This document shows, in pieces, positions 19,663-29,243 of a stretch of 64,000 nucleotides of DNA. Numbering within the stretch: position 1 is the stretch's first letter; every line of letters begins with the position of its first letter. The DNA is from Sebaldella sp. S0638 (GTDB lineage Bacteria > Fusobacteriota > Fusobacteriia > Fusobacteriales > Leptotrichiaceae). The notes beneath the pieces were generated by a model, which saw only the letters and a list, made by a program, of their open reading frames with translations, searched no databases and had not been told where the DNA came from. The stretch covers positions 1-64,000 of the forward strand of contig NZ_JAMZGM010000001.1 of NCBI RefSeq assembly GCF_024158605.1, read 5' to 3'. The translations under genes and the position numbers were made by a program.

Positions 19663-20403
19663 TTAATTTACATACTTAAAAATCACCGTAATACTCTGCA
19701 TTAGTATTATAAATAATATTGAAAGCTTAAATATCAAAGATACTTTTTCACTGCTTATTTTTCTGTTTATCTTACCTCCTGCATACCCTCCGATTATAGC
19801 AGCCGGCACCATAAACAAAGCAAGAGAAAAGTCCATATATCCGTTCATTGTATATTTTGTGAGAGAACTAAGTGTTGTAAGAAAAGTTATAAATATACTG
19901 TCCACTGCTGCTTCTTTTGGATCCATACCAAAAAATACAATTAATGCTGTTACCTGAAACGGGCCTCCGCCTATGCCGAAAAATCCTGATAATCCCCCTG
20001 TTATTATTCCTATTATGATTTCTGCTATAGGATTTTTTATATTTATCTCAGGAATTTTTTTTCTGAAAATTACAGAAAGCAAAACCAATATCAGCATAAA
20101 GATATATGCTACATCTATAAAATTTTCATTTACATATTTTAGAAGGGTTCCGCCAAGAAAACCTCCTATAATACTACCCGCAGCAAGCAGGATAATTTTT
20201 CTCACTTTTATTTTTACACCGTTTCTCATAAAAGTGACCAGTGTTACCACTGCCATTGACATTACCACAATTGATGATGTAAATGATGCCAGACTTTTGG
20301 CCACTCCTATATTTGCCAAAAGCGGTCTGATTATAAGTCCGCCCCCGATTCCCACTATTGCCCCTATTATTGTAGAAAATAAACTAATTATAAAGTACAG
20401 CAT
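19663..20403 (-). CDS. TauE/SafE-family anion exporter (TSUP)
   Basis: 246 residues with about eight hydrophobic segments and the two family signatures: GAIVGIGGGLIIRPLL near the N-terminus (residues 13-28) and GGLSGFFGIGGGPFQV near 136-151. TSUP proteins move sulfite, sulfate or organosulfur anions across the inner membrane. It is the last gene of the sulfatase locus, 20 bases after the sulfatase-maturating enzyme, with an AAGGAG ribosome site. The context suggests export of the sulfate released inside the cell by the two sulfatases; the substrate itself is inferred. Confidence 0.9.
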   Translation of the reverse strand: MLYFIISLFSTIIGAIVGIGGGLIIRPLLANIGVAKSLASFTSSIVVMSMAVVTLVTFMRNGVKIKVRKIILLAAGSIIGGFLGGTLLKYVNENFIDVAYIFMLILVLLSVIFRKKIPEINIKNPIAEIIIGIITGGLSGFFGIGGGPFQVTALIVFFGMDPKEAAVDSIFITFLTTLSSLTKYTMNGYMDFSLALFMVPAAIIGGYAGGKINRKISSEKVSLIFKLSILFIILMQSITVIFKYVN

Positions 20404-20423
20404 TTTACTTTCTCCTTAAATTT

Positions 20424-21533
20424 TTAAAAACTTCCTTTTATTAACATCTCCCTGATTTTATAAAATTTATCCGTATGTTTTCCGAAAAATTCTTTGTATG
20501 TTTCGCAAAACCTGTTTTTATTGTTGTTATCACGATGTTTCTTACATCCGTTACAGCATAAATTTCTATACTCACACTGCATGCATTCTTTATTATGAAC
20601 CAGTGACTCCATTATAAATTTCTCTGTTTTTTTGCTCTGTATTATTTCTTCAAAAGTGTTTTCATTTATATTCCCCAGTTTATAGTCGTCATATACATAA
20701 AAATCACAGGGATAAATACTGCCGTCACTTTCTATTATATTCTGACAGCTGCATACTCCTCTCATATCACAGGCTTCATAAGGATAGCCCAGAAAAAGAC
20801 CGACTATATTATCAAAATATCTTATACTTACTCCCCTGTCATTTATAAGATCATCATACCAAAGATCAAATAATCTGTTCAGAAAATCGCCATAAACCTC
20901 TGCAGAAAGCATATACTTTTCTGATTTCATATTCTCTTCTGTTTCTATATAAGGTATAAACTGTAAATAATGAAAATCATTTTTTTTATAAAATCTATAT
21001 ACTTCCTCTATATTTTCAGCCAGTTCTTTTGTTACTACAGTTAATATATTAAAGTCCGCCTCGTATTGTTTCAATAATTCTACAGAGTTCATTACTTCAT
21101 TAAATGTTCCCTGCCCGCTGTGATTTTTTCTGTTACTGTTGTGTATTGTCTCAGTTCCGTCAAGTGATATCCCTGTTAAAAAATTATTTTCCCTCAGAAA
21201 TTCCGCCCATTCCTCATTTATTAATATCCCGTTTGTCTGAATCGTAAAAACAAAATTCGTCTCCATTTTTTCTTCTTTTATATAATCCATTATTTTTTTA
21301 TAAAATTCTATTCCTCTCAGCATTGGTTCTCCGCCCTGAAAGCCAATGCCGCATGTTCCGCTTCCGCAGAATTCAGAAGCTTTTCTTATTATTTCTTTTA
21401 TAGTTTCTTCTTTCATGCCTCCGTAATCACTTATTTCCCTGTTACGTGCCGTTTCATTATAGAAACAATATCCGCAGTTTATATTACATCTGCTGGAAGC
21501 TGGTTTTATCATTAACTGTAAATTTCTAATCAT
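20424..21533 (-). CDS. Anaerobic sulfatase-maturating radical SAM enzyme
   Basis: Converts the active-site Cys of sulfatases to formylglycine without oxygen. 369 residues. The radical SAM cluster motif is Cys16-x3-Cys20-x2-Cys23 (CNINCGYC); GFQGGEPMLR near 62-71 is the glycine-rich SAM site. A SPASM domain follows with CDMRGVCSCQN, then IYPCDFYV and a Cys-rich end (CMQCEYRNLCCNGCKKH) for two auxiliary 4Fe-4S clusters. Length and motifs match the anSME/AslB group. It stands between a sulfatase gene and the exporter, and both sulfatases here are Cys-type. Confidence 0.93.
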   Translation of the reverse strand: MIRNLQLMIKPASSRCNINCGYCFYNETARNREISDYGGMKEETIKEIIRKASEFCGSGTCGIGFQGGEPMLRGIEFYKKIMDYIKEEKMETNFVFTIQTNGILINEEWAEFLRENNFLTGISLDGTETIHNSNRKNHSGQGTFNEVMNSVELLKQYEADFNILTVVTKELAENIEEVYRFYKKNDFHYLQFIPYIETEENMKSEKYMLSAEVYGDFLNRLFDLWYDDLINDRGVSIRYFDNIVGLFLGYPYEACDMRGVCSCQNIIESDGSIYPCDFYVYDDYKLGNINENTFEEIIQSKKTEKFIMESLVHNKECMQCEYRNLCCNGCKKHRDNNNKNRFCETYKEFFGKHTDKFYKIREMLIKGSF

Positions 21534-21672
21534 ATTTTTCCCCTGTCATTGTCTGCCTTAAATAATACATTCTTTTATCCTGACCAGCCAGAATATAAGA
21601 TTTCGTCTCTATATCCGGCTGATCTGATATATATAGTAAATGCTAAAACTAATTAATTTTCAAACAAAAATA

Positions 21673-23115
21673 TCAGTTATCCAGAATATGGCTCAGACAT
21701 TCTTTTGCTTTCATTCCTGTAATAAGATTTATCCCGTCAGAATATCCTTCTTCCCTGCCCTCCAGCTCTTTGGCGAGAATTTTTCTGTATTTTTCTAATA
21801 TTTCAGTATATTCTTTCTTTTGTGCAAGGTCAGTTATTTCTTTTGGATCATTTTCCAGATCAAATAATTTTTCTTCACCTGTTTGAGAAAACCACATATA
21901 TTTCATTTTTTTATCCACTATATACTGATTTGATTTTTCATGGTTAAAATGCTCTCCATGGAGATGTTCCCGCCATTCCACAGGTTTATTTTCTATTATT
22001 TCTTTTATACTCTTTCCGTCCACTGTATCAGGAATTTCCATATTGCAGAAATCAAGCAGTGAAGGCATTATGTCCCTTATTTCCACTAAATTATCAGGGT
22101 TTCTTTTTTCTCCTCCGTTAAGAAAATTTCCCGGATCGTATACTATAAACGGAATATGAATACTTCCCTGATAAGGCATTGATTTTCTGAATAAACCATG
22201 ATCTCCCATTAAGTCTCCGTGATCGGAAACAAAAAGTATAATGCTCTCTTTTAGCAGATCATTTTCTTTTAACACCATCAAAAATCTTCCTATCTGGTGG
22301 TCAATATGTGTTATACTTCCATAATACGCTGCTTTTGCTCTTTTCATTGCTTCTTTGGATATTTTTCCCTCAGTGGCATTAACATTATATGCTTCCTTTA
22401 TATCTTCCGCATCTGCGGGTATAGGATCGTCAATCTCCCTGTTTATATACATATTATAGTAATATTCAGGCGGGTCAAGCGGTGAATGCGGTCTTATAAA
22501 AGACAGTTTCAAAAAGAAATTTTTCCTCTTATCCCTTCTTCTCAAAAAGTTTATTCCTTCATTAACAAGCCAGTTTGTAGGATGATACTGTTCCTCATGA
22601 GGCCATGATCTTGCCACCCATGAATTACAGTCAAGCCCGCTGTCAGTAAGCTCTGCGGAAATTCCTTTTTTTTCTTTCAGCCAGTATAAATAATCATCTA
22701 CATTATAGAATACCGATTCATATGTTTTTCTGCTGTTTCTGCTGTTATTTGAATATCCGTTATGTAAAAGTATATTATGAAATCCGCACAGACTTCTTTC
22801 AGGATGTACATGCATTTTCCCCACACATTGTGTGTAATAATCATTCTTTGCAAAAGTTTCTGCAAGCATATTTTTATAATTCCATGTTACATTATTTTTA
22901 TATCCTACTCTTCCATGATTTCTCTGATTCATCCCCGTCATAAGTGCTGCTCTTGCGGCTATACAGCTTGGTACTGCTGAATATGCATTTTTAAAGTTAT
23001 ATCCTTCACTTGCCATCATATCCAGATTCGGTGTTTCTACTACAGGATGTCCGTTTATTCCCAAACAGTCTCCTCTCATCTGATCTACCATTATTAATAT
23101 TATGTTTGGTTTCAT
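21673..23115 (-). CDS. Sulfatase, Cys-type, apparently cytoplasmic
   Basis: 480 residues of the arylsulfatase/choline-sulfatase fold. Metal-binding Asp and Asn sit in the N-terminal IILIMVDQMRGD; the formylglycine motif is Cys51-I-A-A-Arg55 in PSCIAARAALMTG; later come GKMHVHPE, RPHSPLDPP and FVSDHGDLMGDHG, the usual catalytic and metal residues. No signal peptide or lipobox: the protein starts MKPNIILIMVDQ at the fold itself, so it should act inside the cell. It follows the PTS IID gene by about 28 bases with a clean AAAGGAG site. An imperfect hairpin lies between it and the maturase gene (about 21580-21640), without a T-run. Confidence 0.93.
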   Translation of the reverse strand: MKPNIILIMVDQMRGDCLGINGHPVVETPNLDMMASEGYNFKNAYSAVPSCIAARAALMTGMNQRNHGRVGYKNNVTWNYKNMLAETFAKNDYYTQCVGKMHVHPERSLCGFHNILLHNGYSNNSRNSRKTYESVFYNVDDYLYWLKEKKGISAELTDSGLDCNSWVARSWPHEEQYHPTNWLVNEGINFLRRRDKRKNFFLKLSFIRPHSPLDPPEYYYNMYINREIDDPIPADAEDIKEAYNVNATEGKISKEAMKRAKAAYYGSITHIDHQIGRFLMVLKENDLLKESIILFVSDHGDLMGDHGLFRKSMPYQGSIHIPFIVYDPGNFLNGGEKRNPDNLVEIRDIMPSLLDFCNMEIPDTVDGKSIKEIIENKPVEWREHLHGEHFNHEKSNQYIVDKKMKYMWFSQTGEEKLFDLENDPKEITDLAQKKEYTEILEKYRKILAKELEGREEGYSDGINLITGMKAKECLSHILDN

Positions 23116-23143
23116 TTTTTCTCCTTTTATCCAGTAAGATTAT

Positions 23144-23956
23144 TTATACCAAAATTCCGAACATAGACAGTATTACTGAAATAATTAATACGCCGAAAAT
23201 AATACGCACTGCAAATTTTCCGTTTGACTTTTTCAGCAGATAATAACATGCCACTGTTACCAGTACAGGCAGAAGATTCGGCATTACTTTATCAAGCATT
23301 TCCTGAAGTACCAGTACCTGATCACCTATTTCAAACTGTGTTCCTATTTTTACTTTTACGTTTCCGGCTATAAGTCCCCCGATTACTATTACCCCAAGTA
23401 CGTTTGCCATTCCTGAAAGTCTGTCCAGTACACGTGTTCCTTCATCTTTTTCATTTATTACACTTTCGCCTTTTTTATATCCGTAAAATAGCCCGTAATA
23501 TTTTAACGGTGTATAAAGTCCGTTTATCATAAGAAACATCAGTATTGGCCCCAGCACATTCCCCTGTACTGCAAGAGCTGCTCCTATACTTCCGCATATT
23601 GGCATCCATGTAAAGTTCAAAAGACTGTCTCCTAATCCCGCCAGCGGCCCCATAAGACCGGTTTTTACAGCTATTACCCCTTCTTTTTCTTCTTCTGTGG
23701 TATTTTCTTCCATAGCAGCCACTATTCCAAAAATGGAAAAAGCTAACATCGGGTGTGTATTAAAATATTCCAGATGCCTTCTCATTGACTCCACTCTTTG
23801 CTCTTTCGGTGCATCTTTATAGATTCTTTTTAATATAGGACTCAGACAGTAAAGAGATCCCAGACTCTGCATTCTCTCATAGTTATGAGACATCTGGATA
23901 AGCTGTGTACGCCAGAAAACTTTATTCAAATCACTTTTTGTTATTTTATTCTCCAT
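23144..23956 (-). CDS. PTS mannose-family component IID
   Basis: Membrane component of a mannose/fructose/sorbose-type phosphotransferase system. 270 residues beginning with KSDLNKVFWRTQLIQMSHNYERMQ, the standard IID opening, then GLMGPLAGLGDSL near 106-118 and hydrophobic C-terminal segments. Works with IIC as the sugar channel. The start overlaps the IIC stop codon (TAATG arrangement), so translation is coupled. Confidence 0.95.
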   Translation of the reverse strand: MENKITKSDLNKVFWRTQLIQMSHNYERMQSLGSLYCLSPILKRIYKDAPKEQRVESMRRHLEYFNTHPMLAFSIFGIVAAMEENTTEEEKEGVIAVKTGLMGPLAGLGDSLLNFTWMPICGSIGAALAVQGNVLGPILMFLMINGLYTPLKYYGLFYGYKKGESVINEKDEGTRVLDRLSGMANVLGVIVIGGLIAGNVKVKIGTQFEIGDQVLVLQEMLDKVMPNLLPVLVTVACYYLLKKSNGKFAVRIIFGVLIISVILSMFGILV

Positions 23957-24750
23957 TATAAATCCAACTCCTCTTCTGAATCATTTTCTGTTACACTGCT
24001 GCTTATTTCTGTTTTTACACTTTTTTCTTTGCTTGTAATAATAAGATCATATATTCCTGCGAATACTAGTCCCAGCAAAGCAAGACCCAGTAAAGGTATC
24101 TGAAAATATGATGCTATTACAAAACCTAATAAAAGAAACATCCACATATATTTTTTCATCATCATTGTAAGAAGCATTGCCATCCCCACAGCAGGTATTA
24201 TTTTTGATGCTACAGACAATCCTGTGAATATACTCTCAGGTATTCTGTTTGTTATGAACTCTATACTTGCTGTTCCCAGATAAACTGCAATAAATACCGG
24301 TATAAATCTCGATAAAAACCATAGTCCCATTCCTATATACTGCAGTTTGTCTATTTTTCTGTAGTCACCGCTTAATATTATTTTATCTGCTCTGTGAACC
24401 AGTGTAATATTGAAAGTCTGTAAAAACATCGATACCTGCTGTATAAGCATTGCTACGGGAATTGCCACAGCTACTCCCGCTGCTACACCCTGTCCTGAAA
24501 GAATTCCTATAGCTACACCTACCACGCTCCCGCTTATTACGTCAGGAGGAATATAAGCACCGACATTATTCATACCAAGCCACATTAATTCAAGTGTTCC
24601 CCCTATTATCAGTCCCTGTTTCAGATCTCCGAGTATCAGCCCTGTTACTACCCCTGCAAGCAGCGGTTTTCTAAATCCTAAATGCGGACCATACTGATCC
24701 CATACACAGACACCAGCCCAAATTGCCACCAATATTGCCTTTATTAACAT
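23956..24750 (-). CDS. PTS mannose-family component IIC
   Basis: 264 residues, strongly hydrophobic, opening with MLIKAILVAIWAGVCVWD and containing LIIGGTLELMWLGMNNVGAY (about 48-67), the typical IIC substrate-channel segment. Its C-terminal 20 residues are acidic and cytoplasmic. It forms the membrane channel with IID. It follows IIB by 24 bases. Confidence 0.95.
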   Translation of the reverse strand: MLIKAILVAIWAGVCVWDQYGPHLGFRKPLLAGVVTGLILGDLKQGLIIGGTLELMWLGMNNVGAYIPPDVISGSVVGVAIGILSGQGVAAGVAVAIPVAMLIQQVSMFLQTFNITLVHRADKIILSGDYRKIDKLQYIGMGLWFLSRFIPVFIAVYLGTASIEFITNRIPESIFTGLSVASKIIPAVGMAMLLTMMMKKYMWMFLLLGFVIASYFQIPLLGLALLGLVFAGIYDLIITSKEKSVKTEISSSVTENDSEEELDL

Positions 24751-24774
24751 AGAATTTCTCCTCCAGTCAAATTT

Positions 24775-25251
24775 TTATTTCAATAAATTTTTCATCAAAC
24801 TTTCGTCAGATTTCGGAATCATCTGTATAAATACTTTTATCTCTTTTTCTATTAGCTTTTTGAACGCCTCTTCTTCTTCCGGCGTGACAGATACAGCTTT
24901 GGAAAGTCTTTTTCTGTTCTCGTTATATCTCATTCCTCCGACATTTATTGCATTTATATCCAGCCCGTTTTCTACCAGCTTCAAAACATCTGTAGATGTA
25001 GTAAATATAAGCATTGTTTTTCTCTTTATAGGTGTTTTTTTCAATATTTCTATAAACTGATCCACACCAAATAGATGTACTTTCACTTCCTTTGGAGCTG
25101 CAAGTCCGGCTATAGATTTTTGAATAGGATCATTAGCGGCTTTGTCATTAATTATCAAAACCTGTTCTATCTTGTAATCTTTCAGCCATGTGGAAACTAC
25201 CTGTCCGTGAAGCATTCTGTCATCAATTCTCACTAATTCTATATTTTCCAT
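24775..25251 (-). CDS. PTS mannose-family component IIB
   Basis: 158 residues; cytoplasmic phosphocarrier that passes phosphate to the sugar. Motif VRIDDRMLHGQVVSTW carries the phosphorylated His (residue 15). PTS IIB proteins of this family are 155-165 residues, so this one is full length. Encoded as a separate protein, 23 bases after IIA, and not as an IIAB fusion. Confidence 0.95.
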   Translation of the reverse strand: MENIELVRIDDRMLHGQVVSTWLKDYKIEQVLIINDKAANDPIQKSIAGLAAPKEVKVHLFGVDQFIEILKKTPIKRKTMLIFTTSTDVLKLVENGLDINAINVGGMRYNENRKRLSKAVSVTPEEEEAFKKLIEKEIKVFIQMIPKSDESLMKNLLK

Positions 25252-25274
25252 TTTTTCCTCCTGATTTATAATTT

Positions 25275-25703
25275 TTATAATTCTATGTCATCATTGCATA
25301 ATCCCGCTGTTTCTTCCCTAAGATCCACCAATGATTCATTAAAAGCTTCAGACATACACTCTTTCAGTTCATCCATTTCCAGATCTCTGTTTGTAAATAA
25401 TTCCAGAAGCAAAGGCATATTATAGCCGCTCAAAGCCAGAATACCCGGTTCTCTTACCAAAAGACTGGCAGCTGCATTGCTTGGTGTTCCTCCTCTTATA
25501 TCTGTTAATATTATGACTCCTTTTTCATTTTTAAATTTTTCATATACCCCCTCCAGCTCTTTTGTCACACTTTCCAGATCCTTATCTTCCGTAACGGAAA
25601 TTACTTCACAGTTATCCTGTCTGCCTATTATCATTTCTGCACTTTCCAGCGCATATTTGGAATAATGGCCGTGACTGATTAAAATCACAGGTATTTCTCT
25701 CAT
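25275..25703 (-). CDS. PTS mannose-family component IIA
   Basis: About 142 residues from the chosen start; first cytoplasmic phosphocarrier after HPr. The start at 25703 is used because AAAGGAGG lies just before it and inside the longer frame that begins at 25727. The phosphorylated His is in VILISHGHYS (residue 11 of SHG). TDIRGGTPSN near 68-77 is the usual second family motif. First PTS gene after the larger sulfatase. Confidence 0.93.
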   Translation of the reverse strand: MREIPVILISHGHYSKYALESAEMIIGRQDNCEVISVTEDKDLESVTKELEGVYEKFKNEKGVIILTDIRGGTPSNAAASLLVREPGILALSGYNMPLLLELFTNRDLEMDELKECMSEAFNESLVDLREETAGLCNDDIEL

Positions 25704-25758
25704 TTTTCCTCCTTTATTTATATTCAAATATTTTTCTGTATATATTCAATACAAAGTA

Positions 25759-27543
25759 TCAGTCTTTTTTTTCTGCATATTTTATACTATCCATCAAAAC
25801 TTTCTTTTTATCACCGAGATTCAGTTTATCAGTTACACTGTCTGCGATTTTTAATATATCTTCTTCTTTTAATTCATTAATATTTTTTTCTTTACACATA
25901 TTATTTATTTCATTCAGGAAATATTCCCTGTCTTCATGATTTCTTATAATCCCCTTGACTATATTTATTTGTGTCAATACTTTATCAGATACTGATATAT
26001 CTCCGTTTATTCCTGATTTTCCCCTCAGGATTCTTGTTTTTCTCTGCTCTTCTAATTCCTTTGCAGTGATTTTTCTCTCTTTAAATAAACCGATTCTTTC
26101 GTACTGTTCATCTGGTGCTTCTGACTCAAGCATCAGTTCCCGCATTATCTCTGCTGCTTTTTCCTCGATTTCTATGTCATCTATATTATTTTCCTGAAAA
26201 GGATCATTTTTTCTGTTAAATAATTTATTCCCGAATCTGTAAAGTGATGATTCCAGTTCCCCAAAAGTTTTCAGGATTTTTGCTCCATTTGTGAATCCGA
26301 AGCCGCTGCTTAATTCCATATTTTTTATCTGTCTGCTGCTGAAAAAACCTCTCATTTTCGCAGGCATCAGAGTATATTCATACAGCGGAGTATTTTCAGG
26401 ATTAATCGGAGCTCTCATATAAATATAATCATCATTCACTACATTTACATGACCTCCATATATCCCGAACAAGCCTGCCTGCCTTACGTCTTCATGTTTT
26501 TCTATGGCTTTTCTCAGCGGTTTTCCCTGCATTGTTTCGGGCAAACTTATATTAAAGTATTCTAATATTGTAGCCGGCAGATCTATTGTCTGTGCCAGTG
26601 AATTTCTTATTTCATTTTTTATTTCAAATCTAGGATCCCAGATAAAAAACGGAATATGAGCCACTTCGTTATACACCGGTTCCATATTTTTCCCGAGCCA
26701 GCCGTGCTCACCCAGTAAGAAACCGTGATCAGTATTTACTATTAACATTGTATCTTCCCACATATTATATTTATCCATTATATCCAGTACTCTTCCCAGC
26801 TGTGCATCACACATGCTTATTAACGCCGCATATTCATAATTAAGATGCTCTATCTCTTCTTCACTTTCTGTTACAGGCTTATAAGACGGCCAGTCAAAGA
26901 ATTTCCCGTTATATTCATGTTTATATAATTCCTTATACTTCTCAGGTGAATAAAACGGTTCATGAGGATCAAAACATTCTATCTGGAGAAACCAGTTATC
27001 TTCGTTTATATTTTCCTCTATAAATTCCAGTCCTGCATTTACCACCTTTGTTCCTGAATAATCCTCCTCATCTTTCTGATAAAGCCTGTTTATCCAGTTT
27101 TGCTTAAAGGATATCCCTTTTTTGCCGGTTTCTATCTGTTCAGGTATATCTATACTGCTGATTCTGCCTTTCCAGCGATCCCCCTCCTGACCCCGAAAAC
27201 CCTCCCATGTATTGTATCTGTTATGGTATGTTGCTCCTCCGTCTTCGAAGTAATGTGAATGATCAGTTACCAGATGCGTGTAAATACCATTATTTTTCAA
27301 TGTTTCCGGCATGGAAAAGTCAAACGGCTCCAAAGGCCCCCAGCTTCTATGCAGAAAATTATACCTTCCTGTGTGCAGTTCTCTTCTTGCAGGCATACAT
27401 GGCAGACTTCCGGAAAAAAAGTTATTGAACATTACTGTCTTTTCTGCGAGTCTGTCAAAATTCGGTGTTTTTATCCATTTATTCCCGTAAACGGACAAAC
27501 TTCTTCTGTTTAGTGTGTCAAACATTAACATAACAGCTTTCAT
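25759..27543 (-). CDS. Sulfatase, Cys-type, large form, apparently cytoplasmic
   Basis: 594 residues. The formylglycine motif is Cys49-M-P-A-Arg53 in GSLPCMPARREL; metal ligands lie in MLMFDTLNRR and in VNTDHGFLLGEHGW. HLVTDHSHYFEDGG and CFDPHEPFYSPE carry further catalytic-pocket residues. About 100 extra residues at the C-terminus form a charged helical region not needed for the core fold. No signal peptide, so an intracellular site of action is expected. Its start overlaps the stop of the RpiR regulator gene (TAATG), which ties the regulator to the operon. Confidence 0.92.
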   Translation of the reverse strand: MKAVMLMFDTLNRRSLSVYGNKWIKTPNFDRLAEKTVMFNNFFSGSLPCMPARRELHTGRYNFLHRSWGPLEPFDFSMPETLKNNGIYTHLVTDHSHYFEDGGATYHNRYNTWEGFRGQEGDRWKGRISSIDIPEQIETGKKGISFKQNWINRLYQKDEEDYSGTKVVNAGLEFIEENINEDNWFLQIECFDPHEPFYSPEKYKELYKHEYNGKFFDWPSYKPVTESEEEIEHLNYEYAALISMCDAQLGRVLDIMDKYNMWEDTMLIVNTDHGFLLGEHGWLGKNMEPVYNEVAHIPFFIWDPRFEIKNEIRNSLAQTIDLPATILEYFNISLPETMQGKPLRKAIEKHEDVRQAGLFGIYGGHVNVVNDDYIYMRAPINPENTPLYEYTLMPAKMRGFFSSRQIKNMELSSGFGFTNGAKILKTFGELESSLYRFGNKLFNRKNDPFQENNIDDIEIEEKAAEIMRELMLESEAPDEQYERIGLFKERKITAKELEEQRKTRILRGKSGINGDISVSDKVLTQINIVKGIIRNHEDREYFLNEINNMCKEKNINELKEEDILKIADSVTDKLNLGDKKKVLMDSIKYAEKKD

Positions 27544-28379
27544 TACTTGCCACCTCTGTTTTTTATTTTTTTTAGATAATTCATAATTATTAAATTAAAT
27601 ACACTTGTGTAAAGTATTCCCGATATAAGCCCTCTTGGTATAAGCCCGTCTTCTTCATAAAAGATATTTATAAGAAAATCGCTGTTTTGAGCCATATAGC
27701 TGTTTGGTTTATAAGTAATAAGCACTGTTTTTGCCTTCCGGCTTTTTACTATATTCAAAATATCACATATGAATTTTCTTTCCCCTCCGGTTTTGGATAT
27801 AAAAATTGCAAGTGAATTTTCATCGAGGGATTCCGCAAGCTCTTCCTGCTTTTTAAATTCTGTGAATGCTTCCATATACTTTCCGTGTCTCAGCATATGA
27901 TACTGAAAATCTTTTCCCATTATCTGTGATATAGGCAGTCCGAATACTGCTATCTTCTCTGTATCTATTATGAGGTCGGTTACTTTGTCTATTGTCTCGA
28001 TATCTATTGATTTTTGTGCATTATACAAAGTTTTCATTGTTGAACTAAAGATTTCATCTGAAAAACTAAATACATCTTTATCGGCAGCCGCATAAAATGC
28101 TTCACTTAATTTACTGTCTGTTTTTAATTTTTCTATGTATTCATTTACATATTTTCTAAATTCTATAAAGTTTCTGTACCCTATCTTTTTACAAAATCTA
28201 CCAATTGTTGACGGTGCCACAAAGCTTAACTTTGCTATATGTTCCTGAGTCATATTCGGGATATTATAAAAATTTCTTAAAAGAACCCTTGCTATTACTG
28301 CTTTGCTGTCTCCTTTTTCCAGATTAGCTTCGAGTATATTTATAAGGCTCATTCGGGAGTCATTGCTTTCTAAGTCCAT
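27543..28379 (-). CDS. MurR/RpiR-family transcriptional regulator
   Basis: 278 residues: an N-terminal winged HTH (about 30-75, with AKLSFVAPSTIGRFCKKIGY) and a C-terminal SIS sugar-phosphate-binding domain (about 115-250, with GLPISQIMG and FISKTGGERKF). RpiR proteins sense phosphosugars and act on nearby catabolic genes. A 15-base inverted repeat, TTGCAGGTTCTGCAA, lies about 57 bases before the start, and a related copy overlaps the lacAB promoter. Ribosome site GGAGGG at 5 bases. First gene of the sulfatase/PTS transcript. Confidence 0.93.
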   Translation of the reverse strand: MDLESNDSRMSLINILEANLEKGDSKAVIARVLLRNFYNIPNMTQEHIAKLSFVAPSTIGRFCKKIGYRNFIEFRKYVNEYIEKLKTDSKLSEAFYAAADKDVFSFSDEIFSSTMKTLYNAQKSIDIETIDKVTDLIIDTEKIAVFGLPISQIMGKDFQYHMLRHGKYMEAFTEFKKQEELAESLDENSLAIFISKTGGERKFICDILNIVKSRKAKTVLITYKPNSYMAQNSDFLINIFYEEDGLIPRGLISGILYTSVFNLIIMNYLKKIKNRGGK

Positions 28380-28407
28380 AAAACCCTCCTTTGTCTTTAA
28401 TTAATAA

Positions 28408-28450
28408 ATTATACCCTGAAAAGAGATATAAAATGTTGCAGGTTCTGCAA
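28408..28450 (-). promoter_or_regulatory. rpiR promoter region with candidate RpiR operator
   Basis: Inverted repeat TTGCAG-GTT-CTGCAA at 28436-28450 and TATAAT (28408-28413, minus strand) downstream. The -35 match is poor, as expected for a regulated promoter. The repeat resembles the one at 29762-29776 in 11 of 15 positions. Confidence 0.45.
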
Positions 28451-28571
28451 GTTTTCTAAACACAAAAATCTTTTTTTAATTAAATAATAACTCAAAAAAT
28501 AAATGATTCTTTTTCTCTGTTATTTTATAAATACATATTTTAAAAAAATTTACTCTTTATAAATTATATGC

Positions 28572-28612
28572 ATAGAAACTGTGTATACTTGTGAACTATA
28601 TACAGTTTCTAT
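28572..28612. repeat. Long stem-loop between lacB and rpiR
   Basis: Arms ATAGAAACTGTGTATA (28572-28587) and TATATACAGTTTCTAT (28597-28612) form 16 pairs with one wobble and a 9-base loop. No T-run follows on either strand, so it is not a standard terminator; a processing or stabilising element for the lacAB message, or a protein site, is possible. The rest of the 28451-28687 gap is AT-rich with no gene seen. Confidence 0.55.
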
Positions 28613-28687
28613 ACATTATAATTCTTCATTTGATATCTATATTCATTTTAGGATTTTCACAAATATGAATTTATATACTCGGTTTAA

Positions 28688-29203
28688 TTAGTCATGATAA
28701 CAGCCTTGATTCCACTTTTCTATAAATTCATCAAAGAAATCTTCTTTCTTTATTTCTTCATTTTCAATTTTTAAATTATTAATTTTATTTATTAAATTTT
28801 CATTCTCTTCATTTTTTTCATATTCAGTTCCCAGAAATTCATCCATAATATTCTGAATAAGTCCTATTCCTGTAATCCGTCCCCCTAATCCCAGTACGTT
28901 GGCATCATATTTTTTTCTTGCCATTTTTGCAGCAAGAACATCACGTACAAGTGACAGGCGTATTCCCGGAACTTTGCTTGCAGCATTTGAAATACCCACT
29001 CCTGTCCCGCAGATTACTATCCCAAAATCTGCCTCTTTCTTCAAAACCCTTAGTCCCACTTTTCTTCCGTAGATTGGATAGTGTGTTCTTTCATTATCGT
29101 AAGTCCCTTCATCAAAAACTTCATGTCCTTTTTCTTCCAGATATTTAACCATTTCATTTTTTATATCTGTTACAATATGGTCACATCCTATTGATATTTT
29201 CAT
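28688..29203 (-). CDS. lacB: Galactose-6-phosphate isomerase subunit LacB
   Basis: 171 residues of the RpiB/LacAB fold. IVICGTGVGISNAASKVPGIR near 61-81 holds the conserved Cys and anion-binding loop, and GLGGRITG near 105-112 is typical of LacB. With LacA it would convert galactose 6-phosphate to tagatose 6-phosphate in the cytoplasm. The extended C-terminal tail (DFFDEFIEKWNQGCYHD) matches LacB rather than ribose-5-phosphate isomerase B. Follows lacA by 40 bases. Confidence 0.9.
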   Translation of the reverse strand: MKISIGCDHIVTDIKNEMVKYLEEKGHEVFDEGTYDNERTHYPIYGRKVGLRVLKKEADFGIVICGTGVGISNAASKVPGIRLSLVRDVLAAKMARKKYDANVLGLGGRITGIGLIQNIMDEFLGTEYEKNEENENLINKINNLKIENEEIKKEDFFDEFIEKWNQGCYHD

Positions 29204-29243
29204 TTCTTCCTCCTGTTTTTATAAAATTCTTAGACTTTGTTTA

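Noticed and set aside
21580-21640. Imperfect hairpin between the sulfatase and maturase genes considered as a terminator
   Set aside because: No T-run follows, and a stop there would separate the maturase from the sulfatases; not strong enough to list.
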